Under the pieces are notes generated by a model, which worked only from the letters and a program-made list of their open reading frames with translations, was not told the origin of the DNA and did not search any database. A stretch of 10,101 bases of DNA. It comes from JBBDRV01 sp040905285 (GTDB lineage: Bacteria; Bacteroidota; Rhodothermia; Balneolales; Balneolaceae). The position numbers and the translations under genes were made by a program. Within the stretch, counting starts at the first letter, position 1; each line of letters begins with the position of its first letter. This document shows, piece by piece, positions 1-6,103 of this stretch. The stretch spans positions 1 to 10,101 of the forward strand of contig JBBDRV010000054.1 of the NCBI GenBank assembly GCA_040905285.1, read 5' to 3'.

Positions 1-41
1 GGCTTAAAAGGCCGTTGCTCTACCAACTGAGCTACCGATTC
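1..41 (-). tRNA. tRNA-Lys (anticodon TTT), 5' part only
   Basis: The minus strand reads as the 5' half of a tRNA. It has a seven-base acceptor strand GAATCGG and then TA at positions 8-9. The D stem GCTC/GAGC encloses the loop AGTTGGTA. The anticodon strand ACGGC is followed by the seven-base loop CTTTTAA, and the anticodon TTT lies at window positions 6-8, which decodes AAA/AAG lysine. The 3' strand of the anticodon stem starts with GCC at the very edge. The variable loop, T arm and 3' acceptor lie beyond the left edge, so the gene is partial because of the window boundary. The gene is transcribed away from the HIT gene. Confidence 0.93.
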
Positions 42-72
42 AGCCTTTTCTCAAAGAATGACAAGATAAGGC

Positions 73-87
73 TTTCAGTAACTGAAA
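73..87. repeat. 15-bp palindrome between tRNA-Lys and the HIT gene
   Basis: The sequence TTTCAGTAACTGAAA is a perfect inverted repeat with seven-base arms around one central A. It lies 32 bp upstream of the tRNA 5' end. It could be an operator or a small hairpin in the tRNA leader. Neither strand has a T-run directly after it, so it does not look like an intrinsic terminator. Function is unknown. Confidence 0.5.
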
Positions 88-89
88 AT

Positions 90-121
90 CAAACATTTTA
101 TCATAAATTTTTTATGACAAA
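90..121 (-). promoter_or_regulatory. Possible Bacteroidota-type promoter for tRNA-Lys
   Basis: On the minus strand there is a TTTG box (positions 121-118), a 20-base spacer, and AATGTTTG (97-90). The latter matches the Bacteroidota -7 consensus TAnnTTTG at all fixed positions but the first. It would place the start of transcription about 40 bases before the tRNA. A promoter must lie in this divergent gap if the tRNA is not read from further upstream, but AT-rich DNA gives such matches by chance and use of this consensus in the host is assumed. Confidence 0.3.
98..120. repeat. AT-rich inverted repeat in the divergent intergenic region
   Basis: The arms TCATAAA (101-107) and TTTATGA (111-117) are perfectly complementary around the spacer TTT. 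Pairing extends outward to TT/AA after one A-C mismatch, giving nine of ten matched pairs. The repeat lies inside the proposed tRNA promoter spacer and about 50 bp before the HIT start, so a protein bound there could affect both directions. AT-rich sequence makes chance palindromes likelier. Confidence 0.4.
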
Positions 122-168
122 TGTAGTACTATTGTTGACAACCGATTAAATAAAACCGCAAGCGACTT

Positions 169-567
169 ATGGCATCTGTATTCAAGAAAATTATAAATGG
201 AGAGATTCCCTCATACAAAGTAGCGGAGGATGACCGTCATTTTGCATTTCTGGACATCAATCCGATTGCAGAAGGACATACCCTGGTGGTTCCAAAAGAG
301 GAGACAGACTATTTCTTTGATTTGCCTGATCCGGATTTACAGCATCTGATGTTATTTGCAAAAAAGATTTCAAAAGCAATTGACCGGGCACTTGATCCAC
401 TAAGGACAGGAGTTATTATACAGGGCCTGGAGGTGCCCCATGCACACCTCCATCTGGTTCCTCTTTATACTACAACTCAGTCCATGGCCCTCGGCAACAA
501 CGTGACGGTGGGGAAGGACCTGATGGCAGAGATAGCGGAGAAAATATCCAAAGAGGTTTCAGGTTGA
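169..567 (+). CDS. HIT-family nucleotide hydrolase/transferase
   Basis: A 132-residue protein of the histidine triad (HIT) family, close to the usual 110-150 residues of Hint-type proteins. These cytoplasmic enzymes cleave nucleoside phosphoramidates or related nucleotidyl conjugates through a nucleotidyl-histidine intermediate; the physiological substrate is usually unknown. The N-terminal half has the family pattern FKKIINGEIPSYKV, FLDINPIAEGHTLVVPK, and the triad HAHLH lies at residues 91-95. By family analogy His93 is the nucleophile. The stretch before the triad reads GVIIQGLEVP in place of the NNGxxAGQ-like segment of E. coli or human Hint, a variant I recall from Bacteroidota. The ATG start gives the normal family N-terminus; no Shine-Dalgarno sequence precedes it. 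It is the first gene of the rightward cluster, 71 bp before aroQ. The family call is secure, the precise role is not. Confidence 0.93.
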   Translation: MASVFKKIINGEIPSYKVAEDDRHFAFLDINPIAEGHTLVVPKEETDYFFDLPDPDLQHLMLFAKKISKAIDRALDPLRTGVIIQGLEVPHAHLHLVPLYTTTQSMALGNNVTVGKDLMAEIAEKISKEVSG

Positions 568-578
568 ATTCATGCCGG

Positions 579-594
579 CCGGTTTTCATACCGG
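579..594 (+). other. Small hairpin between the HIT gene and aroQ
   Basis: CCGGT (579-583) and ACCGG (590-594) form a five-pair stem with the six-base loop TTTCAT, 11 bases after the HIT stop codon. Only a TTTT run follows, eight bases away from the stem base, so this is at best a weak attenuator or an mRNA-stabilising hairpin and not a convincing terminator. Confidence 0.35.
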
Positions 595-624
595 ATCAAT
601 TTTACCGACCTTTATTCTGAACAG

Positions 625-631
625 AAAAGGA
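625..631 (+). promoter_or_regulatory. Ribosome binding site of aroQ
   Basis: AAAAGGA lies seven bases before the aroQ ATG, a good match to the Shine-Dalgarno core at proper spacing. It is the clearest ribosome binding site in the window and fixes the aroQ start. The other genes here have no comparably clear motif. Confidence 0.65.
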
Positions 632-638
632 CGACCAA

Positions 639-1073
639 ATGAAAATTCTCATATTGAACGGGCCCAACCTGAATTTGCTGGGCAGCAGGGATGAAAACAT
701 TTATGGATCTGAAACTCTGGAGCAGATTCTGAAAAAGGTTGAAACAGCCTTTCCGGACCTGGAAACGGAGTGGTTTCAGAGCAATCATGAAGGCGAGCTG
801 ATTGACCGGATACAGCAGGCGGAAAAATCGGGATTTGACGGTATTGTGGCTAACTGGGGAGGGTATACGCACACATCCGTTGCTATTCGTGATGCCCTGG
901 AAACGATTTCCATCCCCCGGGTCGAGGTGCACCTGTCCAATATTCACGGACGTGAGGAATTCCGTGAACGATCCGTTACCGGACGCGTGATGGACGGAGT
1001 TATCACCGGTTTCGGGTCGGACAGCTATATATTGGGCATACAGGCGGTTACGTTGATTAAGAACGAAAATTGA
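639..1073 (+). CDS. aroQ: 3-dehydroquinate dehydratase, type II
   Basis: A 144-residue protein, the normal length for the type II enzyme. It converts 3-dehydroquinate to 3-dehydroshikimate in the shikimate pathway to chorismate and aromatic amino acids, in the cytoplasm, usually as a dodecamer. The N-terminus carries the signature ILNGPNLNLLG (residues 4-14) and then R17 and the catalytic Tyr22 in IYG. The middle holds the active-site segment NWGGYTHTS (72-80) with Asn72 and His78. VEVHLSN (95-101) supplies the catalytic His98, followed by HGREEFRERS (103-112) with Arg109. All these match the M. tuberculosis Asn12, Arg19, Tyr24, Asn75, His101 set in order. Trp73 stands where most family members have Pro in the NPG/NPA motif, and Glu19 replaces the Pro of the usual REP. 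A good ribosome binding site supports the ATG. It lies 49 bp before the flippase gene and is probably cotranscribed with it. Confidence 0.97.
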   Translation: MKILILNGPNLNLLGSRDENIYGSETLEQILKKVETAFPDLETEWFQSNHEGELIDRIQQAEKSGFDGIVANWGGYTHTSVAIRDALETISIPRVEVHLSNIHGREEFRERSVTGRVMDGVITGFGSDSYILGIQAVTLIKNEN

Positions 1074-1122
1074 CCGATCAGATTAATTCGGCCCCGGTAA
1101 ATCACGAATAAAAACTGACCCT

Positions 1123-2601
1123 TTGCATAAACTCCGCGAACTCTTTTCGGATACACTGATATACGGGATAAGCAGTGTATTTGCCAGATTTGTGAATTAT
1201 CTGCTGGTTCCTTTCCATACCGATGTATTTGAACCTGCACGATACGGTATAGTGGGCCTGATTTACGCTTCCATTGCATTCCTGAATGTAATTTTCACAA
1301 TGGGAATGGAATCCGCTTATCTCCGCTATGCCAAGGACAGGGAAGAGGCTCCCCATGTCTTTAAGACTCTCCAGGTTGGTCTTCTTGTGGCAGCCTCTTT
1401 GTTTGTGGCTGTTCTGTGGCTGCTGGAACCCCAGGTCCTTTCCCTTTTGAACCTGGACGAACGGACAGCCGGCATCTACCTGATGATGCTGGGAATCCTC
1501 TGGTTTGATACACTCTCGATTGTTCCCTTTGCCGAATTGCGGCTGGTTCGGCGGTCGTGGCTTTTTGCTCTTTTGAGGACAGGCCACGTGATCGTCAATC
1601 TCTTCCTCAACTTCTATTTGATTCTGGCCCTCGGGTATGGAATAGAGGCGGTTTTTATCAGCAATCTGGCGGCCTCCGCTATTGTGACGCTGCTGATCTG
1701 GGCGTTTACGGTTCCGCTAATGAAAGGGAGATGGAACAGGGACTGGCTGCAAAAAGCGTTTTCTTTCGGCTGGCCATTCGTGCCGGCCGGGATCGGTTAT
1801 GCGGTAAACGAGATGCTCGACCGGTTTTTCCTCAACGCAATGGATCCGGAACAGGTTCAGGCAATCTACGGACCAGGGTATACAGCGGAAGATATCGTCG
1901 GCATATACATCGGATGCTATAAAGTAGCCGTCTTTATGCTGCTACTGATCCAGATGTTCCGCATGGCGTGGCAGCCGTTTTTTATGCGTCATTCCGAGGA
2001 TGCGGATGCCCCCGTAGTCTTTGCGCGCGTTTTTATCTATTTCAATCTGGTCGCTGCCGGCCTCTATCTGTTTGTCGGGCTGTTTGCGCAGGAAATAGTG
2101 GCCTTACCCATACCCGGAACAGATGCAACGCTGATTAACAGCCGATACTGGACAGGCCTGGAAATTATTCCACTGCTGCTGCTTGCTTACTGGTTTCACG
2201 GCTGGTACATCAACTTTTCGGCCGGAATCTTCATAAGTAAAAAAACGGTTATACTGCCTAAAATAATGTTGGCCGGAGCGGTCATCACAATCGCTGCCAA
2301 CCTGGCACTTGTCCCCTATTTGGGGATGATGGGATCAGCCTGGGCTACAACAGCCAGTTACGGAACGATGGCCCTCAGCCTTCATTATTTCAGTACGAAA
2401 GAATTCAGTGTGCCGTACAGCCTGCGGTACGGAATGATCCTGATGGTACTGATGGTGGCCATTGTATGGAGTGTCCCCGCCCTGAGCAGTCTGTCTGGCA
2501 AAGAGGCATTTACCATAAAGCTGACCCTGTTCTTCCCGGCCGTTCTGGCTTTGGTGTGGCAGGTTTTGACTGAACTTAAAAAAGACAGAAATATGCTTTA
2601 G
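1123..2601 (+). CDS. Polysaccharide/oligosaccharide flippase (MOP superfamily), TTG start
   Basis: A 492-residue integral membrane protein with about 14 hydrophobic segments (roughly 11-32, 43-64, 83-103, 117-137, 148-170, 175-198, 213-238, 257-280, 299-322, 345-366, 378-398, 402-424, 434-454 and 464-484). This is the topology of the MOP superfamily (Wzx/PST exporters, MurJ, MATE). The N-terminus (LIYGISSVFARFVNYLLVPF, then YGIVGLIYASIAF and an SAYLRYA segment) is typical of bacterial PST-type flippases, which move undecaprenyl-linked glycans across the inner membrane. The substrate cannot be told from sequence, and no glycosyltransferase is nearby. The frame is open upstream only to a stop at 1084-1086. 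The sole plausible start codon is TTG at 1123, which puts the first helix where the family has it; there is no Shine-Dalgarno sequence. It lies downstream of aroQ and converges on mdh. A lipid II flippase role is possible but not shown. Confidence 0.87.
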   Translation: MHKLRELFSDTLIYGISSVFARFVNYLLVPFHTDVFEPARYGIVGLIYASIAFLNVIFTMGMESAYLRYAKDREEAPHVFKTLQVGLLVAASLFVAVLWLLEPQVLSLLNLDERTAGIYLMMLGILWFDTLSIVPFAELRLVRRSWLFALLRTGHVIVNLFLNFYLILALGYGIEAVFISNLAASAIVTLLIWAFTVPLMKGRWNRDWLQKAFSFGWPFVPAGIGYAVNEMLDRFFLNAMDPEQVQAIYGPGYTAEDIVGIYIGCYKVAVFMLLLIQMFRMAWQPFFMRHSEDADAPVVFARVFIYFNLVAAGLYLFVGLFAQEIVALPIPGTDATLINSRYWTGLEIIPLLLLAYWFHGWYINFSAGIFISKKTVILPKIMLAGAVITIAANLALVPYLGMMGSAWATTASYGTMALSLHYFSTKEFSVPYSLRYGMILMVLMVAIVWSVPALSSLSGKEAFTIKLTLFFPAVLALVWQVLTELKKDRNML

Positions 2602-2608
2602 TGCATAT

Positions 2609-2641
2609 AAAAAACCCCGCCGGATGAGACACCCGGCAGGG
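2609..2641 (-). terminator. Intrinsic terminator for the leftward (mdh) transcript
   Basis: Arms CCCCGCCGG (2615-2623) and CCGGCAGGG (2633-2641) pair over nine positions with a single C-A mismatch, closing a nine-base loop. Read on the minus strand, the stem is followed directly by six T residues (2614-2609). This is a strong intrinsic terminator for transcripts from mdh. Its stem lies about 170 bases beyond the mdh stop. On the plus strand the same stem comes 13 bases after the flippase stop and has an A-tract before it, but no T-run after it, so it should be weaker in that direction. Confidence 0.85.
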
Positions 2642-2813
2642 CTAAAATGCAAGTAGTGAAGTGCTTATGTGTCTTCGTTTTGTTGCGATTTAACAAGTGG
2701 AACTTCAACCTTCAAGAGACCTGTTCCAGTGCATATCTTCTGAAAAGGTACCGGAACAGTACTTGCCGGCTGTATTGGTAACAGAGTATTATTCAGAATG
2801 TTGTCTGAACACA
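2642..2813 (-). other. mdh 3' untranslated region with hairpins
   Basis: This stretch lies between the mdh stop and its terminator. No credible gene is seen in it; one open frame of 68 codons on the plus strand (2697-2903) runs into mdh and looks like chance. Two inverted repeats are present. TTCAGA/TCTGAA (2792-2797 and 2804-2809, loop of six) comes right after the mdh stop. CTGTTCC/GGAACAG (2721-2727 and 2753-2759, loop of 25) lies further on. Together with the terminator they would give the mdh message a structured tail of about 200 bases. Confidence 0.45.
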
Positions 2814-3770
2814 TCAGGTTTTTATCAGTTTTTTAAAATCCTCGAGTACGGACCGCACATCCGTGGCCGATTCATCCAAAAGTTGCTGTTCATTTTTGTT
2901 TAAATCAACCTCGATAATATTTTTAATTCCGCCGTGCCCCAGCTTTACCGGAACGCCGACATAGAGATCATCAATTCCGTACTCACCTGTAAGCCATGCA
3001 CAGCACGGGAAAATCCGGTTCTGATCAAGCATAATGGATTCCACCATTTGTGCCGCCGCCGCCCCCGGCGCATACCAGGCTGAAGTACCCATCAGGCCGA
3101 CAATTTCACCGCCACCCTTTTTAGTCCGCTCCACGATGGCATCCAGTTTCCCTCCGTCGATGAGTTGTGTGACCGGAATTCCCGAAACGGTTGTGTATCG
3201 GGGCAGCGGGACCATGGTATCGCCATGTCCGCCCATCAACAGAGCCTGGATATCTTTCGGGGAGACGTTCAATTCTTCAGCCAGAAATGCACGATAACGG
3301 GCTGTGTCCAGAATTCCCGCCATACCCATCACTCTGGAGGAATCAAATCCGCTTGCCTCGTAGGCCACATAGGTCATGACATCCAGCGGGTTCGATACAA
3401 CAATCAGAATTGTATCCGGAGAGTATTTTACCAGCTGTTCGGTTACGCTTTTAACTATTTTGGCATTGATTTCAAGCAGATCATCACGGCTCATACCGGG
3501 ACGGCGGGGAACGCCCGCTGTAATTACACAAACATCGGAATTTGCCGTGTCTTTATAGTCAACACTTCCGGTAAGCCGGGTATCAAAACCATGAATGGGG
3601 GACGCTTCCCACTGATCAAGCGCCCGGCCCTTTGATGGATAGAACGTCTTGTCGTTTTCCCTTTTTTCAATGTCCACCATAACCACTTCTCTGGCAAAAT
3701 CACGCTGGGCAACGGAAAGAGCCACTGTTGAGCCGACATTGCCTCCTGCGCCTACAACTGTTACTTTCAT
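2814..3770 (-). CDS. mdh: Malate dehydrogenase (LDH-like, NAD-dependent)
   Basis: A 318-residue enzyme that interconverts malate and oxaloacetate with NAD in the TCA cycle. The N-terminal Rossmann fold has VVGAGGNVGST with a GxxGxxG loop at residues 7-13, and Asp34 at the end of strand two indicates NAD rather than NADP. GVPRRPGMSR (86-95) carries the arginines that select a dicarboxylic substrate, so malate and not lactate. SNPLD (126-130) holds Asn127, LDTARYR (154-160) holds Asp155 and Arg158, and GGHGD (180-184) holds the catalytic His182. The ATG at 3770 begins the family N-terminus MKVTVVGAGG. The frame also offers an ATG 31 codons upstream, but those residues are not part of the family. 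About seven residues are inserted between Asp34 and the GRALD motif compared with Chlorobium-type enzymes. It is the last gene of the leftward run, 122 bp after nadK, and has its own strong terminator. Confidence 0.96.
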   Translation of the reverse strand: MKVTVVGAGGNVGSTVALSVAQRDFAREVVMVDIEKRENDKTFYPSKGRALDQWEASPIHGFDTRLTGSVDYKDTANSDVCVITAGVPRRPGMSRDDLLEINAKIVKSVTEQLVKYSPDTILIVVSNPLDVMTYVAYEASGFDSSRVMGMAGILDTARYRAFLAEELNVSPKDIQALLMGGHGDTMVPLPRYTTVSGIPVTQLIDGGKLDAIVERTKKGGGEIVGLMGTSAWYAPGAAAAQMVESIMLDQNRIFPCCAWLTGEYGIDDLYVGVPVKLGHGGIKNIIEVDLNKNEQQLLDESATDVRSVLEDFKKLIKT

Positions 3771-3783
3771 ATGATCGTCTTTT

Positions 3784-3800
3784 TTAATGATTGTTAATGA
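3784..3800 (-). repeat. Direct repeat of a 7-mer just upstream of mdh
   Basis: On the plus strand TTAATGA occurs at 3784-3790 and again at 3794-3800. On the minus strand this reads TCATTAA, CAA, TCATTAA, ending 13 bases before the mdh start codon. The ten-base period is one helical turn, as expected for two protein contacts on one DNA face, but the copies are short and AT-rich and their closeness to the start may instead reflect an unstructured ribosome entry region. Confidence 0.4.
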
Positions 3801-3820
3801 AATCCTGTCAGGGATAAATT

Positions 3821-3838
3821 TTTTCAGTGTCCTGAAAA
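3821..3838. repeat. Perfect inverted repeat between nadK and mdh
   Basis: TTTTCAG (3821-3827) and CTGAAAA (3832-3838) are perfectly complementary with a four-base spacer, 50 bp upstream of the mdh start. In minus-strand RNA it would be a seven-pair hairpin with loop GACA, followed by AATTT and not a proper T-run. It may be an operator for mdh, a weak end signal for nadK, or a 5' UTR hairpin. Confidence 0.45.
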
Positions 3839-3892
3839 TAGGGCAATAATCCAGATCAGCCAATCAAATTATCAAGAGACTGCTTTCGACTG

Positions 3893-4765
3893 TCATGGCT
3901 TCTTCCTTGAGTCCATTCCCCACATCAGTTTGGACCGCAATGTATCAAAATAATTTTGTTCCTTCAGTTGAATCAGCTTTACAGTATGATCTGATCTACG
4001 GATTTGCACTTCGAACGGCTGATTCTCCACGTCCGTAATCCTGCCGTCACTGGAAAACAGAACATGATCCGCGTTTTCCAGAATACGGATTGTCAGGGGC
4101 TTGCCGGAAGAGAGAACAAGAGGGCGAGTCGTGAGAGTATGAGGATTGATCGGCGTAAGTACCATGACAGGTGTGCCAGGCATGACAATAGGACCGCCTG
4201 ATGAAAGATTGTATGCCGTAGATCCGGTCGGAGAGGCAACAATCAATCCATCCGCCCAGTACCGGTTGATGAAGTGCCCGTCATAACTTGCCGTAAGCGT
4301 GATGAGGGATGTCGTGTCTTTTTTAGCAAAAAGAAACTCGTTGAGTGCGTAGTGCCTTCTGCCTCCGTCGACACCCGCTTCCAGCATATACCGCTCATCG
4401 ATCCTGAAGTCATTCAGCAGGACGGCGTTCAGGGCCTCCAGAATCTGCTTCTGGTGAATATTGGCCATAAACCCGAGCCGGCCGCTGTTGATTCCCAGGA
4501 TCGGCTTGTCAAGTTCCCGGATGATCTGGGCTGTGTAAAGCATTGTGCCGTCTCCGCCGATCGCAATGGCAATATCGGACTTGCCGATCGCCTCCCTGTC
4601 GTCATTGACCGGATGAAAGATTTTTTCCGGGGGCATATCGGCCAGATCAAAGAGGGAGGCATGGCCGAAACAGGAAACGCTATTCTCCCTGCACCATCCG
4701 AGCACCATTTTCAATGGCCGGGTAACTGTGTATTTGCCTGGATGTGCAATGAGTGCAAACTTCAT
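3893..4765 (-). CDS. nadK: NAD kinase
   Basis: A 290-residue ATP- or polyphosphate-dependent NAD kinase that makes NADP from NAD in the cytoplasm; its length is normal for the bacterial family. The sequence shows the signature GGDGT at residues 70-74 with catalytic Asp72, then GINSGRLGF (91-99), ALNEFLF (140-146) with the Asn-Glu pair that binds the nicotinamide nucleotide, and the glycine-rich ADGLIVASPTGSTAY segment (171-185). PINPHTLTTRPLVL follows at 205-218. The ATG start gives MKFALIAHPG, the expected first beta strand of the fold. No Shine-Dalgarno sequence is visible. It lies 78 bp after ddl and 122 bp before mdh in the same orientation. A supply of NADP next to an NAD-linked dehydrogenase is a plausible but unproven functional link. 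Confidence 0.97.
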   Translation of the reverse strand: MKFALIAHPGKYTVTRPLKMVLGWCRENSVSCFGHASLFDLADMPPEKIFHPVNDDREAIGKSDIAIAIGGDGTMLYTAQIIRELDKPILGINSGRLGFMANIHQKQILEALNAVLLNDFRIDERYMLEAGVDGGRRHYALNEFLFAKKDTTSLITLTASYDGHFINRYWADGLIVASPTGSTAYNLSSGGPIVMPGTPVMVLTPINPHTLTTRPLVLSSGKPLTIRILENADHVLFSSDGRITDVENQPFEVQIRRSDHTVKLIQLKEQNYFDTLRSKLMWGMDSRKKP

Positions 4766-4822
4766 GAATCAGTAAGTTTGTGAGTTCAACCGCAGTTCTT
4801 CCGGCCCTGTCCGGCTGCTGTG

Positions 4823-4840
4823 AAAAAGCGGGTTGCCCCG
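4823..4840 (-). terminator. Possible weak terminator after ddl
   Basis: Four bases after the ddl stop, the minus strand can form CGGG-GCAA-CCCG (4840-4829), a four-pair GC stem closed by a GNRA-type tetraloop. It is followed by C and then TTTTT (4827-4823). The T-run is proper but the stem is short, so partial termination or mRNA end protection between ddl and nadK is the most that can be claimed. Confidence 0.35.
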
Positions 4841-4843
4841 ATG

Positions 4844-6049
4844 CTATTCGTTTTTGGATGTATTCCCTGGTCCTTTTAACCCTTTCAGCCCGCTGGCCGC
4901 TTTCTGACTCAGCAGGTTGGTTCCATAAGACTGAACCCGGCCATTTTTCCGGGCGTGCCTCCGGACGGCCAGATCAATTATCTCCTGCAAAATGTCACCG
5001 AAACCTGATCCTGTTTCTTCCCACAAATAAAAGGAAAAAGATCCCGGTATCGTGTTTATTTCGTTGAAATAAAATTCAAGGGTATCGGCATTCACCAGAA
5101 AATCCAGCCTGACTACTCCATTTCCCCTGAAGACTGTGAATATTTTTTTTGAGACATCCTGGATTTTTCCGGTCAGTTCACCGGAGATGTCGGCGGGAAT
5201 AACCCGTTCAGCTGAAGCCATTCCCTTTGTCCCGCCCGCATCATTCTGATACTTGTCCCTGAAGGAGAGCAGCTCCGTATCACTTGCCGGCCTTTCGCAG
5301 ACACTGACCCTGCAATTCTCCGATGAACCCAGAACCGAACAGTTGATTTCCATCAGCGGGTCTACAGCCTTTTCCACCAGAAGGTGTTCATCATACCTGA
5401 AGGCTTCTTCAACCGCTTTGCTGAGCTGGTTTCTGTCTTCGGCCCTGGCGACTCCTATACTGCTGCCCAGATTCACGGGTTTTACGATGACAGGGTATCC
5501 CATTTTCTCAATCCTGCCGCTGAGGGAATCCGGATCTGCCCCCCAGCCGGATTCATAAAAATGACAATCCTCCACAACAGGAATTTCGTGTGCCCGGCAG
5601 AAGGTTTTGGCGGTTACTTTGTCCATTCCGATTGCGGAGGACAGCACATTACAGCCGGTATAGGGAATATTGAATATCTCGCACAACCCCTGGAAAGATC
5701 CGTTTTCTCCACCTGATCCATGAAATGCGATCAGCATGACATCAATGGCATACTCACCGGATTTTTTCAGAAAACCTGTTTTCAACTCCCGCAGCACAGG
5801 TTTTGAATACTCGTTGTGGGCCAGTGTGCAGGGTACGCCCCTGTCAATAACCTTGTCCAGGTTTTTATAATGCTCCAGCTTCAGCAGGTAGTCACCGGTA
5901 TACCACTTTCCCGTTTTTGAAATATAAAGGGGCCGTATTTCAAAAGGAGATTCTTCAAGCGCGGAGAGTGCCTGCATGGCCGTCAGCACAGAGACTTCAT
6001 GCTCAGGCGATACCCCTCCAAAAGCTATGACTACTGATTTTTTTCCCAT
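4844..6049 (-). CDS. ddl: D-alanine--D-alanine ligase
   Basis: A 401-residue ATP-grasp ligase that joins two D-alanines for the peptidoglycan stem peptide, in the cytoplasm. The N-terminal domain has FGGVSPEHEVSVLTA (10-24) with Glu16. FHGSGGENGSFQG (109-121) and YTGCNVLSSA (130-139) follow, and then MDK and KPVNLGSSIGV (190-200). The catalytic omega loop includes FRDKY (263-267), and RLDF plus NEINTIPG (329-336) supply the metal ligands Asp316, Glu330 and Asn332. Tyr267 appears to match the position where Leuconostoc D-Ala-D-Lac ligases have Phe, so ordinary D-Ala-D-Ala is expected. ENG replaces the usual EDG. The ATG at 6049 begins MGKKSVVIAFGG, the family N-terminus; a tandem ATGATG 15-16 codons upstream would add residues the family lacks and lies next to a GC-rich repeat. 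After the family end near NLLSQK there are about 18 Gly/Lys-rich residues. It lies 80 bp after carB. Confidence 0.95.
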   Translation of the reverse strand: MGKKSVVIAFGGVSPEHEVSVLTAMQALSALEESPFEIRPLYISKTGKWYTGDYLLKLEHYKNLDKVIDRGVPCTLAHNEYSKPVLRELKTGFLKKSGEYAIDVMLIAFHGSGGENGSFQGLCEIFNIPYTGCNVLSSAIGMDKVTAKTFCRAHEIPVVEDCHFYESGWGADPDSLSGRIEKMGYPVIVKPVNLGSSIGVARAEDRNQLSKAVEEAFRYDEHLLVEKAVDPLMEINCSVLGSSENCRVSVCERPASDTELLSFRDKYQNDAGGTKGMASAERVIPADISGELTGKIQDVSKKIFTVFRGNGVVRLDFLVNADTLEFYFNEINTIPGSFSFYLWEETGSGFGDILQEIIDLAVRRHARKNGRVQSYGTNLLSQKAASGLKGLKGPGNTSKNE

Positions 6050-6103
6050 GTTGTTATTTAAGCGGATGTTGCCTGCGATATCTGCCGTCGCCATCATCAG
6101 CCG

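Noticed and set aside
1102..1587. 161-codon minus-strand open frame across the flippase 5' end
   Set aside because: Its composition is that of the complement of membrane-protein codons, and it overlaps real transmembrane segments of the flippase on the other strand.
2697..2903. 68-codon plus-strand open frame in the convergent gap
   Set aside because: It runs into the mdh 3' end, has no ribosome binding site, and overlaps the inverted repeats of the mdh 3' region.
3771..3863. Upstream ATG that would extend malate dehydrogenase by 31 residues
   Set aside because: The added residues match nothing in the family, and the next ATG (3770) begins the Rossmann strand exactly as in other malate dehydrogenases. 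The extension would also cover the repeats in the intergenic region.
6050..6097. ATGATG giving a 16-residue N-terminal extension of Ddl
   Set aside because: The ATG at 6049 starts directly at the first beta strand of the family, and the extra residues have no family counterpart. The longer start remains possible but is less likely.
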